64,000 bases of DNA from assembly GCA_905182995.1 (NCBI GenBank), contig CAJJDP010000057.1, forward strand, positions 316,676 to 380,675, given 5' to 3'. The translations under genes and the position numbers were made by a program. This DNA comes from Paramecium octaurelia. Taxonomy: Eukaryota > Ciliophora > Oligohymenophorea > Peniculida > Parameciidae. The notes beneath the pieces are model-generated. The model made no database searches. It was not told the DNA's origin and saw nothing but the letters and a program-made list of their open reading frames with translations. This document shows, in pieces, positions 49,669 to 61,200 of this stretch (the first letter of the stretch is position 1; each line of letters starts with the position of its first letter).

Positions 49669-50133
49669 TCATGCTTTTAATAATTAATCATTTTATATTC
49701 TTAAATCGTCAACTTATTTACAAATTTCTTAATATTCTTAAAAGAAGTCCTATTTTTTAGTCAGTTAATTCATTTGTTCTAATTAAGATTTCAATTCATT
49801 GTTTGCAGACTGTTTAACTTCTATCTATCTTTTTAATTACGATAGTTCATCCAATACACAAAGATTGGCTCTTGGTTTTATTGTTTTGTTTTCGGATTTG
49901 CTCTTCAGCAATTCTAAATTCTCTTTTTTCTATTTCACACTATGTTTAGCATTTTCAACTCTATCCAATAATTCACAATATTTTTCGTAATTCTATTTTA
50001 TAAATTATCTCAGATCAAATATATTATTTTAGAACAATTATTAACTATTGCAGTAAGCAAATCTTTCTAAAGTTTCTTTTTTTTGTTTGATAGCGTTTCC
50101 GCTCTTTGCCGATTATGGTTGCTATTTAAGCAT
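49669..50133 (-). CDS. Short coiled-coil protein (154 aa)
   Basis: The ATG at 50133 opens an intronless 155-codon frame ending at TGA 49669-49671. After a basic N-terminus (MLKQQPQSAKSGNAIKQKK) the whole protein is helical with heptads (LERFAYCNSQQ, EKYCELLDRVENAKHSVKQK, LDELSQLKRQIEVKQ). No other domain is seen. It ends 40 bases from the start of the trichocyst matrix protein gene, in the same direction. Its start is separated by only 23 bases from the start of the divergent gene at 50157, so the two probably share one promoter. Function is unknown; cytoskeletal roles are common for such ciliate proteins. Confidence 0.78.
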
Positions 50134-50156
50134 TATCGTTAATTATTAATTTATAT
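50134..50156. promoter_or_regulatory. 23-bp divergent promoter interval
   Basis: The start codons of the divergent genes at 50133 and 50157 are 23 bases apart, and the interval is nearly all A/T. If both starts are right, transcription starts or promoter elements must overlap coding sequence. A later in-frame ATG at 50253 for the right gene would widen the gap to 119 bases. Confidence 0.45.
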
Positions 50157-51865
50157 ATGAAATAAAATAATTACAAAACTTCATAAGTTGATCTTTCAAG
50201 TATTGCTGAATAATCAAATACTCAATCAGATGTAGAATTAGAATAAATAGACATGGCTAAAATGAATTGTTATGAATATTATACTGCGATAGATCCTATA
50301 TCAACTCAAGTCTTCTAAATTGAAGGTGAACATCATATTAAAGAATTGTTTAATCGCTTGATAAAGAAGGTAATTGAAAAGGCATAAGAAAATGAAATCT
50401 TAAGAAAGTTACCTACTGTTTCTGCTACAAATTCATTAAGTCTTTTAGTTATGCCTTTGGTGCAAGCATTCTGTAAACCTGAAAATCCAAATCAAGATAT
50501 TCAAAGTGGTGGATTAGGCGAGGACTTTGAACCTGTACGAAATCTATTTAATTTAAGTTTCACATTTAACAAGAATAGTGGCTGACATCTAAAATTAATA
50601 TGGAAATCAAGCCAGAGATTAGACCGAACACTTGTTAAACTTCAAGTCCAATGACTTTTGCCAGATCGAAAGTTTTTGTAATTTAATTATTCATTTTAGG
50701 ATTAAACTTAAACAATAAAAGAAAAGAAATAGTTAGATCCTTTGCCTATAGATTTAGTAGATCCATTAGATATTAGTATTACAGAGGAGCAATTGAGAAA
50801 TGAGAAGGAAAGATAAACAAAGGAGAAATTAGAATTAAATGAAGCTGAAAAAAGAAGGAAACTAAAAGAAGAAAAAGAAGAATAATTAAAATACGAATTG
50901 ATGGCCAAAGATAAGAAATCTAAGCAATATACATATGATTATGATGGCAAACTGATATCTGTTAACTTGGCTAAAGGTACTAAATTACCACCTCCTGCAT
51001 CAACCTTGGGGTATAGTTCAATATTTTTTAAGATCTAAATTCGAAGAGGATCAAACTGCAAAAGTAAATCCAAAAAAGAAATATAATAAAGTTCCATGGA
51101 ATAATAAGAAAACTGATGATGAAAAGGATAAAGAGAAGGATACATTCAAGTTTAATTAAATAGCTCCTTTAGTTGTAGAGAATATGAATTTATAACCAGG
51201 AATTGTAGTCATTCATGAAGGGAGAATCAAAGAGGGCACCAGGCCAAATACTGTCGATTTATAAAACATGAATAATCCAACTCTGAGAATGGCAAGGAAT
51301 GAATATCTTAGTCTTACTTAACAAATGAATTCTTCTATTAACCATAATGTTTAAATTAAAGCAGAAGACAAGCCAATAAAAGAGATTGATAAAGGGAAAG
51401 GATTCAATTATGATAGACTAAAGAGACTTAGTTAGTAATCAAACAATCAATTAGGAGTTATAAAGTAATGTTAATTTATAAGTGGATAGAATCAATTCTA
51501 CAAAAATATTTGAATAATTAGCGCAAGCTTTTTTTGAGGAGCCTGAAGAATTACCAAAAATCATTAATTAATAAACATCAAAGAGTTCTTAAGAAAACAC
51601 ATTGAAAGGAGTGAAAAGCCCTATAGACTAGTTTAACTTATCCTTATATAAAAATAATATTGTGGGCAAAGATTAATAAAGTGAAATTGGAATAAATTAT
51701 GAGAAATTAAAAACTCTAAAAGCCAACTCAAGGTAAAACTATATACATTTTAGAGATTTGAAATCCTCAATAGGTTCAAGATCCAATAGACCAAGAGAAA
51801 GAAAAATGTTATCGGAATAAAGCACCCTTCCTACTGTGAGGAGTTAAAAAAACTTTAAATTATGA
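50157..51865 (+). CDS. Conserved-looking unknown protein, charged middle (538 aa)
   Basis: The ATG at 50157 with four introns (23, 22, 22 and 25 nt) gives exactly 539 codons to TGA 51863-51865, strong support for the model. The N-terminal part looks folded (ELFNRLIKKVIEKAQENEIL, LLVMPLVQAFCKPENP) and is followed by GGLGEDFEPFHIQQEQW and KPEIRPNTCQTSSPMTFARS. A Lys/Glu coiled coil (EEQLRNEKERQTKEKLEL) leads to KQYTYDYDGKLISVN and then a disordered Ser/Asn/Lys-rich C-terminus. No enzyme motif is visible. The mix of short conserved-looking motifs resembles cilia-associated unknown proteins of animals, but I cannot name one. The alternative start is M at 50253. Confidence 0.75.
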
Positions 51866-51924
51866 TCACTTTTGTTGTATATATTTTATTGACAAGGAGT
51901 GTGATTAATTATTTTATTAAAATT

Positions 51925-53632
51925 ATGGAATTATTAAGAGATCCATCGCATGATAGAGTAGTGAAAACCTTGAAGCCACCTCCTCATCATCCCCTCTCTC
52001 GCTAACTCATGTTTCCAGAAAAACTAAAGAGTAACTAACTTTGAAATTATTAGATAAACCTGACTGGAGATTATTACTAGATCATTTATCAAAAGAGGGT
52101 AGAATTGCAAAAGAAGAACTTTTCAAATTAGTTTAAGAATGCAATAAAATATTTAGTAACATTTTCTTAAAAAAAAAAATAACAGAAAATGAGGGGAATC
52201 TCATTTATTTGCATGATCCTTTAACAGTTGTAGGGGACATTCATGGCCAATACTATGATTTAATTAAAATGTTTGATGTCGGAGGCAATGTAGAAACAAC
52301 AAAATATCTATTTTTGGGTGATTTTGTTGACAGAGGTTCATTTTCCATCGAAGTGATCGTCTTAGTATATGCAATTAAGATCAACTTTCCAAATACTGTT
52401 TTTTTCCTAAGGGGGAACCATGAATGTAGACAGCTCACAAGCTTTTTCAATTTTAAGGACGAATGTATACAAAAAAAAACCCTCTCATCAAGGCCTCTAT
52501 AAGTATGACCAAGAAACCTACGATTTTCTGATGGACTCGTTCGATCTCTTCCCCCTTGCCTGTGTAGTTAACAACAAGTTTCTAGCCATCCATGGAGGTA
52601 TCTCTCCAGATCTAAAAACGGTAACAAGGTTCTGTATTTCCGATTTTAGCTTGAAGACATCAAAAAAATTGATAGATACCATGAACCACCCAGAAGTGGA
52701 CTCTTTTGTGATATTTTATGGAGCGACCCTGTTGATAATGACTAAGGATCATTAGAAAATGGATGGAGAGGAAATGAAGTGAGAGGTTGTTCTTGGTTTT
52801 TTGGAGTTGATGCGGTGCATAGATTTTTACAAAGAAACAATCTCATTTCTGTCATTAGAGCTCACGAAGCATAGTTAGACGGATATAAAATGCACAGGTG
52901 GAAAGGAAGCTCAGACTTTCCAGTTGTTATTACAATCTTTTCCGCCCCTAATTACTGTGATGTTTATAAAAACAAAGGAGCTGTAATCAAATTTGAAAAC
53001 AACACCCTTAATATTTAGTAATTTAAAGATACTCCTCACCCATATCTCTTACCAAACTTTATGGATGTATTCTCCTGGTCAATACCCTTTGTTACAGAAA
53101 AAGGTATTTTGATCAATATCAATTTAGTTACCGAAATGCTATACATGCTCCTTAGGCATGAGGATTAAGATTAAGAAAGCGGTGATGAAAAAATTAACCA
53201 AGAAGATATTGAAAAGTTTAAACAAATTACTTAGTCTGAAAAAACAAAAATTTTTGATAAAAATAAATCACTTCAAAAGTAACTCTCCAAAACCGGAAAA
53301 GAAAAACTGAGATCTAGATTAAAATTTGTGGCCACAATGATGAAAATGCAAAAAACGTTAAGGTCTTCAAATATATTTGTATTTTCAGAGAAGAAAACGA
53401 AAGTATTGTTTAACTAAAAGGAGCTTGTCCGGATAAACGTCTGCCTAAAGGATTGTTGCTCCAAGGAAAAGAAGCCATTACTGATGGTATCTATTTATTT
53501 TGATGTTAAGCCTTGCAAGAGTTTAATTATATGAAATTAGCAGATAGTATTAATGAAAAAATGCCTAATATACATATTCCTTAACAATCAATATAAATTA
53601 AAAAGCCTGGTTAATCCTCAAAGAAAAAATGA
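51925..53632 (+). CDS. CNA: Calcineurin A, catalytic subunit (protein phosphatase 2B)
   Basis: The ATG at 51925 with seven introns of 23-30 nt gives exactly 508 codons. All landmarks of calcineurin A appear in order. [17 protein letters not shown] leads to the metallophosphatase motifs GDIHGQ, GDFVDRG and RGNHEC, then [39 protein letters not shown] and [10 protein letters not shown]. The B-subunit helix region follows [14 protein letters not shown]. The calmodulin-binding segment is [14 protein letters not shown], followed by [13 protein letters not shown]. An autoinhibitory-like end contains [14 protein letters not shown]. It dephosphorylates Ser/Thr targets in response to Ca2+/calmodulin; in Paramecium calcineurin is linked to exocytosis of trichocysts. 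The 3' part from 52384 is repeated after the single n at 53764, an assembly artefact. Confidence 0.95.
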
Positions 53633-53763
53633 ATATTCTTTTTAGGTTATTAAATATCAAAGATAATTATTAGAAATTTCTAAATTGATAGAATCATTAT
53701 CAATCTTAATTTTTTTTATAAAATTACATATTATTATTATTACTCTATAAATATATATTATAT
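52384..53763 (+). repeat. 1380-bp direct duplicate, copy 1
   Basis: Identical to 53765-55144. The copies meet at the single n at 53764, in the same pattern as at 28983. Confidence 0.92.
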
Positions 53764-53764
53764 N
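53764..53764. other. Assembly join (single n)
   Basis: A lone ambiguous base between identical 1380-bp segments, marking unmerged overlapping contig ends. Confidence 0.92.
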
Positions 53765-55144
53765 ACTTTCCAAATACTGTTTTTTTCCTAAGGGGGAACC
53801 ATGAATGTAGACAGCTCACAAGCTTTTTCAATTTTAAGGACGAATGTATACAAAAAAAAACCCTCTCATCAAGGCCTCTATAAGTATGACCAAGAAACCT
53901 ACGATTTTCTGATGGACTCGTTCGATCTCTTCCCCCTTGCCTGTGTAGTTAACAACAAGTTTCTAGCCATCCATGGAGGTATCTCTCCAGATCTAAAAAC
54001 GGTAACAAGGTTCTGTATTTCCGATTTTAGCTTGAAGACATCAAAAAAATTGATAGATACCATGAACCACCCAGAAGTGGACTCTTTTGTGATATTTTAT
54101 GGAGCGACCCTGTTGATAATGACTAAGGATCATTAGAAAATGGATGGAGAGGAAATGAAGTGAGAGGTTGTTCTTGGTTTTTTGGAGTTGATGCGGTGCA
54201 TAGATTTTTACAAAGAAACAATCTCATTTCTGTCATTAGAGCTCACGAAGCATAGTTAGACGGATATAAAATGCACAGGTGGAAAGGAAGCTCAGACTTT
54301 CCAGTTGTTATTACAATCTTTTCCGCCCCTAATTACTGTGATGTTTATAAAAACAAAGGAGCTGTAATCAAATTTGAAAACAACACCCTTAATATTTAGT
54401 AATTTAAAGATACTCCTCACCCATATCTCTTACCAAACTTTATGGATGTATTCTCCTGGTCAATACCCTTTGTTACAGAAAAAGGTATTTTGATCAATAT
54501 CAATTTAGTTACCGAAATGCTATACATGCTCCTTAGGCATGAGGATTAAGATTAAGAAAGCGGTGATGAAAAAATTAACCAAGAAGATATTGAAAAGTTT
54601 AAACAAATTACTTAGTCTGAAAAAACAAAAATTTTTGATAAAAATAAATCACTTCAAAAGTAACTCTCCAAAACCGGAAAAGAAAAACTGAGATCTAGAT
54701 TAAAATTTGTGGCCACAATGATGAAAATGCAAAAAACGTTAAGGTCTTCAAATATATTTGTATTTTCAGAGAAGAAAACGAAAGTATTGTTTAACTAAAA
54801 GGAGCTTGTCCGGATAAACGTCTGCCTAAAGGATTGTTGCTCCAAGGAAAAGAAGCCATTACTGATGGTATCTATTTATTTTGATGTTAAGCCTTGCAAG
54901 AGTTTAATTATATGAAATTAGCAGATAGTATTAATGAAAAAATGCCTAATATACATATTCCTTAACAATCAATATAAATTAAAAAGCCTGGTTAATCCTC
55001 AAAGAAAAAATGAATATTCTTTTTAGGTTATTAAATATCAAAGATAATTATTAGAAATTTCTAAATTGATAGAATCATTATCAATCTTAATTTTTTTTAT
55101 AAAATTACATATTATTATTATTACTCTATAAATATATATTATAT
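53765..55144 (+). repeat. 1380-bp direct duplicate, copy 2 (calcineurin 3' part)
   Basis: It repeats the calcineurin gene from the middle of the RGNHEC region to 132 bases past the stop (second stop at 55011-55013). It lacks the first two exons, has no promoter of its own and is identical in introns too, so it is not a separate gene. Unique sequence resumes at 55145. Confidence 0.92.
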
Positions 55145-55601
55145 TAAGCTACATTTTACATTAATATTTCTGTTTATTTTCTCTAAACTAATTCCTTTTT
55201 GTTTATTATATGTAATGATAGATATTAACTTACAATAATGTGTAGATTAATATAAAGTAGTCAAGATTGGTATAAGTGATGCAATTTTTGTACCTAGAAT
55301 ATTGGTGTCGTTCTTAATTTTATAAAACAATTTTAATTAAATATCTATACTCACCATATCTTTATGTTGGAGAATACCGATGTGTCAATAGTTATTACGA
55401 TCGAGCATATCATTATGTGTTTTGGCATAAAATACAAGTTAAATTATAAATGATTTAATATCTCCTAATAACAAGAAGATTTTATGGGTAAAATTAGAAT
55501 CATAAAATTAAATGGCTTTCAATATAAATTTGTAAATGGAAGATTTGATAAAAATGAAATTCAAATTTGTAAAATTTTCGATTGTATAATATATTAATTT
55601 T
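55145..55601. other. Intergenic stretch with possible gene fragment
   Basis: The plus strand holds a short coding-like piece near 55350-55440 (PYLYVGEYRCVNSYYDRAY) that is not joined to any start or stop. It may be a relic exon. Nothing else is supported. Confidence 0.3.
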
Positions 55602-56415
55602 TCATTAGTTCTGTTTTTAATTTCTCTACAATGCCCCTTTAGATTTTCTTTTCTTTTCAACAGTTTCCCAACCATCACTATCCTCATCTTCATTTTATTA
55701 TGGTAATTCTTCTTATTGTAATTACTATTATTATTCTTATTGCTATTTTTATTATTGGACTACAGGTGGATTTCCCTTGAATTAAATTAATAAATACTTT
55801 AGCTTTAGAGTTGATGAAAGTGGGAATAGATTCCTCAACTTTCAATTGTTTCTATTATTCAGGGACTGCTTAAGAAGTTAGTGTATTTGAGTTTCTGGTG
55901 ATATTGATTTATCTTTGAGGAGGATTCTATTTCTATGTTTCTTAAATTTATGGCTAAGGCTGGAATTAAGTTTCTTATTATGCCTTTTTGATTTATTCTT
56001 ATTGTTATTATTAGAATAAAACAGTGTTTTCTTACTTTTTAGTATTTGTGAATGTTAGAGATCCTGAATTAGAATTTAATTGAGTATTTTTGGTTTAAAC
56101 ATTAGAAGTTGCTTAGCTTTAGGGTTTAGAACTAGAATTAGTAAATATCATAGCATTATTGGCGGTAGGTTAAATTTTTTAGTCTTGCTTTGGTTAATTT
56201 TGTAAATTCTTTTGTTTTTTAGATTGTTTTGGTAATTCAGCAGCAACAGCAAGATCAGGGAACTCTTCATTCCTAATTTCAATGATAGGGTCGTCATTCT
56301 TTTTCAATGATGAATTTGGCTTTTTGCCTATGCCATTAGTTGGAAGCTCTTTAGACTCTTCTGATTGTTACCAACCATCAGTTGGTGTTTGCTAAATAGT
56401 GGGTTATCTAGACAT
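55602..56415 (-). CDS. Polyglutamine/asparagine-rich protein (263 aa)
   Basis: The ATG at 56415 with one 22-nt intron near 55777-55798 gives exactly 264 codons to TGA 55602-55604. The N-terminus is MSRQPTIQQTPTDGWQQSEE. A short motif IIEIRNEEFPDLAVA resembles the EEFPxL peptides of RNA-binding and translation-linked proteins. Much of the rest is Gln/Asn/Thr/Ser-rich and prion-like, with long runs encoded mainly by TAA and TAG. The C-terminus carries EDEDSDGWETVEKKRKSKG; acidic DGWETV followed by a basic patch occurs in several RNA-associated proteins. An RNA-granule role is an inference from composition only. The antisense strand is also stop-free over part of the gene, a by-product of the code. 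Confidence 0.72.
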
Positions 56416-56767
56416 GATATGGGCTTAAATACTTTTTTTCTGGTTTTTTTGCAACAATAACAAGATTGGTTTCTTCTTATTCTTCCTCAAGATCAATAGA
56501 AGGCTTTTGATCATCCTTCTTCACAATTTTGGAAGCCTAAATTTAAAGTTTTAGTTTACTTCAGGTTTAGGTGCCTAATTCTTAGGTTGTTATGATGTTT
56601 TCAGTTTCAACATTGAGGATTGATTTAAGGGGAGTGTAAAATTTAAAAGGTATTTTTTAAAAAATATTTAGTAAAGAAAATGAGGAAAATTTTATTTAAA
56701 TAAAGAAGGAATTACTTACTTTTAGTGAGTTAATTCGATCCTTTTTAAAATCAATATTAAAATATAA

Positions 56768-57943
56768 ATGTATAAACTATCCATCTTGGCATTTGTAGTT
56801 GCAGTAACAGCTGCTAAGTTCGTTGACACTCACACAACTTTGGCCTAAATATATGCTAACCCATTCTGAAATGTGGTTTTGTCTGCAATTAAGGCACATC
56901 TTTAAGCCTAGACTCCAGCCAATGAAGTTAACATGTTATTAAATGCAGTAGGTGCTGGTATTGTTTAGGACTAAAATGACCATGATCATGCACTTTTGGT
57001 TGGATACAACTACTAACAATAGAGTAAGGTTTTGTTTAATTTTTAAACATTGGAAGACTTAGATAAGGAGATCTTGTATCATTAGAATTAAATAGCAGCT
57101 AACACATAATTGAGAGATGACACAATTGAAGCACTTGCTGTTTCTGAAGAAGATATCAGAGTTACTATTCAAGATATTGCAAACAATGAAGCCATTTATA
57201 CTAGGGAAGAGGCTACTAGAAATCAGCAACACGAAACTTTTGTTGCTAAAATTGCTGCTATTGATGAAGTTATAGATGCTATTGATGATGCTGCTAACTT
57301 ATCGAACATTTAAGTTTAGATGCTTCCTTTGCTTAAATAAAGATTAAATTGATACACTCCATAAGAAGTTATCTGATAACACATCATATACTCCTCTCTT
57401 ACAAGTTTTATTTTATAATAAATTAATAGCCAGTCATCACAGCTTTGACTGAACTTGCTACTCATGGTTTCAACTAAAAGGCTTTGACTAAAATTGCCCA
57501 ACTTTTGAGCAAAATAAGATAATAAATTAGTCTAAGAGAAAGCTGCTAAGACAGTATTAATCTTTATAAATAATTTAGGATGTTGAAGAAAGACAAGCTG
57601 CCCGCTGGGCTGAATTTTCAGTTCACTTGGCTAATGAACATACTAGGTTAGTTGAAAGAAAAGCATAATTAGAAGTCTAAATCTAAGAATAAAAGAATAC
57701 CATAGAAGATGTTATCTCATGGATAGAATTCCATACCTTGGAATTTGAAAATACTGAAGAAAGACTTGCTGGATAGTAAGCATGATTTGTTGTCTAATCT
57801 CAAATATATGAAACTTAAACTACTGAAAGGTATTCAATATTCTATTATGTAGAACTGCTTAAGAAGAAGTTGTGGACAGACTCTAAGAACATATTAGTGG
57901 AAAATTGTCAACCACCGCTTAATTTATTGCAAACAGAAATTGA
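56768..57943 (+). pseudogene. Trichocyst matrix protein pseudogene (two in-frame TGAs)
   Basis: The ATG at 56768 begins a good signal peptide (MYKLSILAFVVAVTAAKFVD), then a trichocyst-type helical protein: NVVLSAIKAHLQAQTPANEV, NNEAIYTREEATRNQQHETF, DEVIDAIDDAANLSNI, VEERQAARWAEFSVHLANEH. TGA stops interrupt the same frame at 56867-56869 (codon 34, ANPF-stop-NVV) and 57783-57785. Single-base frameshifts are needed near 57345 and 57515. One intron candidate (57410-57434) begins GTT rather than GTA. The reading frame is otherwise well preserved, so inactivation looks recent. The intact family member at 48503-49629 shows what it once encoded: a secretory-granule crystal protein. Confidence 0.8.
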
Positions 57944-58253
57944 TTTCATCAGCAATATCAATAATCATTAATAATCTTCCAAAAATAATTAAAAAATTCA
58001 TTTTAATATTTCTTTTTACATTTCTTATATAAGTATGCTATTCTACATAACTACCCAATATTCATAATAATATTTACCATATAACTTATTTTTATGCCTT
58101 TTTAAATTAAGCTATTTGAGAAATAGGTAGTTTTTATGCTGTCACACCTTTTAACTTTAGAATACAACATGCCTAAACTGTTTTAACTGCTCATTATCAT
58201 CTACTCTGTTACCTAATCAATTTCTTATTCATTTTACTACTAGTATACTTAAG
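57944..58253. other. AT-rich intergenic stretch
   Basis: No gene or structured element is visible between the trichocyst relic and the giant membrane protein gene. Confidence 0.6.
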
Positions 58254-61200
58254 ATGAGCAACTCAGACATAGTCTTACTAAAATTACCTTACTAACAAGA
58301 TTGTATTTATATATTGACAATCCGAATATTAAATCAGGCTTGTTTTGGTTACTTGCTATTGTCCAAAATTTTATATTCCTTGCCGCTAGTATTGTTGCTT
58401 ATAAAAATCAATACAAAATGGGTGCATTATCTTTTTGGACTAGATATATTTCTGTCATCTTTTCTTTTTATATCTATTATTTTTCAACTGCATTTTTTCC
58501 TGTTATCTTTGAAATTTGCCTTTTTAAATCATCAGATTTAGCATAATTTTGTGTTTCTATAATTGTAATGTTAGAAACACTCATTATTATGATATTAGGA
58601 GAACTAGTTTTTAGAAGAGGCTTAATACTTAAATCAACATCTCAATTGTATATTAATATGACCACATACTCATACATAATCAAAATTCTAAAATTAATGT
58701 AAATCATTTTTTTTTTTTATTTACAAACAAAATTTCTCTCATAAATGATTTAATGCGTAATTAACATCCTTATATAATTATGCTTTATAGCTGAATAGAT
58801 TAGAGCCAAAGTTTATGCTTAAAAAATCTATTCGAACACAACAATTATTTTTAGTTCGATTGGATTAGTTCTTTCTTTTGATATACTTCTAACCCAATCC
58901 ACAAATAACAATAATTATTGGATATTAGTTTGTATAATTATGATCAAAATCTTAATGTCTTGTGAAGAATTTTAAATTGATAAAATTTCTAATTATGGAA
59001 TCCATCAATTAAAATATTTATATACTTTTTTAGATTTAAGTAATCTTGAAAAATCTAGAACAAAACTTTAAGTTTTCATGCTTTTCTAAAGTCATTAGTA
59101 GAGTTGTGATAATAAGAAAACTTGTTTTTGTACGAAATATCAAAACGATTAATTTATTGCATTGATAAAAATAATTGAAGGTAAAATAGAAGAAAAACTT
59201 CATGGTAAATCTGAAATATCAAAAGACTTGATTTGTACAGATTATGCATAGATTTTATTTCGAAGTCACTAATATGTCAAGGCTCAACAACATATAACCA
59301 GATTTCTGACAAAATAATAGTCTAATTATGAAAAAAAATAAAATCCTTTGTCAAAAATTACAATATTCTTACTAGAATATTTAAAGGGCGAGGTTTTAAA
59401 TTAAGTTATGATTTAAATTACAGAAAAAATTGTTTTATCCAATTAACATAATAAATTGCTAGATGAATCCTTGAAATCATTTGTACTAAATGAAAATTCC
59501 GATTCCTAAATAATCGCCAATTTAAAAAAAATTATTCAAACCAAAATATAATTTTATTATAATTTTGTCGAACATCAAAATGCTAGTTTTGGAAATGTCA
59601 ATTATGCATTGCAATTTATCTAACAAATACAACAATTTAAGGAGATGCTTTTAAATCGATATAATTAGTTCCCAAGTATAAATACATAATATATTTAGCT
59701 AGTAGTAACTAAAATATATTGAAATATTTCACTTTGCATATTCTAAATGATTACATTGATTCTTTCAACATCAATAGGGGTAAGGCTTTTGAAGATGATA
59801 AATTTAATTAATTCTCAGGGCAAATGTATCATAAAATCTTCGGAATTAATCCTGCTTATTTTATTACTGAATTAAATTCTGAATTAGAAGTAATAATAAC
59901 TAAGAAATCTTAAAGGGCGTAATATTTATTGGAATAATGGAAAATTTAATAACATGAACAAAAATACCATTCAAACATTGAACTAAACGCTTTCTTACCT
60001 GAGTATGTGCAGTTGAAACATAGCAATTTGATTGAGAGATTCTTGAGTGAAGGACAAAATAAATATTACCAATAATAAAATTTATCATTTTTAAAATAAT
60101 AGGAAAAGGTAATGATGCCAATTCAAATAATGATTAGCATGAATTAAACAAATTATGATAAATTCTCCTTTCTTACTTTTTTCTATGAGTCACTTGACTA
60201 TCGATCATACATAGTTGTTGATAAACATTTAGAGATTTTGAATGTAAGTTCTAACATTTCAGAAAGCTTATTTTTTAATGAAGCTAAGATTCACTCAAGT
60301 TGTGTAACTAAAATAATACCAAATTTTCAATAATTAGTATCCACTCATTAACATTAATTTTACAATTAAGAAATAAAGCTAGTTAAAGAATATCATCATT
60401 AAAAAGTTCCTTGTTCCTTTACTGGTAATATTAAAATAGACAGAAAATTTGAGAATCAATATAAGTGTTATTTTGTTGAATTAGATAATATTCGAGCAAT
60501 ATCAAAGAAGTTTAAAGATGAGAATTCTACTTTGTATATGGCTTCTCTTACTTAATTTCCTGGATCAAGTTAGAAGTTACTCAATATAAATAGTGAATTT
60601 GATGATTCAGAAGAAAAGATGATACCCTATATAAATTTTGAAAACCATCCAATTCCTGAGAATTCTCTATGTATTATTCAATAAGAACAACAGCGTTAGA
60701 CAATAAATTAAATTGATACAAATTTGGTCTGCACTCTATAAATGGTGGAATTAGGAAAGAGTCATAACATTTTTGAACCCTTATCATAAAAACGATTATT
60801 GCACAGCTCAAAGTATTCTCATGATGAGAACATGAAAAAATAAGTAAATAAAATTGTCGAAGAAGATGAGTTTCTTGAGATTGGATCAACATCTTCAGTT
60901 ACTGCAATTAGAAGATCAAAATACTATAAAAAATTTGAGATAATAACCATCTTAATGAAATCAAAGAAGCAATCATAAAAAATTGTAAAAATGAATAAAT
61001 TCATTTTTTTGTATACATTTGTAATATTACTGGGATTGATAATAGTAAACTATAATTTTAATTATTTAATAGCAAATCTTAATGGTTTAAAACTTAGAAC
61101 AATTTATCGAAGATATCAAAACATTATCAATAAGATATGATGTTGTAGAGCCTTATGAATCCTTTTATGTTTCTAGATTTTCTTAGGTTAATTACAGAGA

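Noticed and set aside
52480-52760. Apparent frameshifts inside calcineurin
   Set aside because: Two micro-introns (28 and 29 nt) restore the expected family motifs exactly; no lesion is needed.
53801-55013. A second calcineurin gene
   Set aside because: It is identical to 52420-53632 including introns, lacks the first exons and starts at a single n, so it is an assembly duplicate.
55216-55830. Long stop-free frame on the plus strand
   Set aside because: It overlaps antisense to the polyglutamine gene. With one stop codon in AT-rich DNA such frames arise by chance, and the composition is mostly hydrophobic low complexity.
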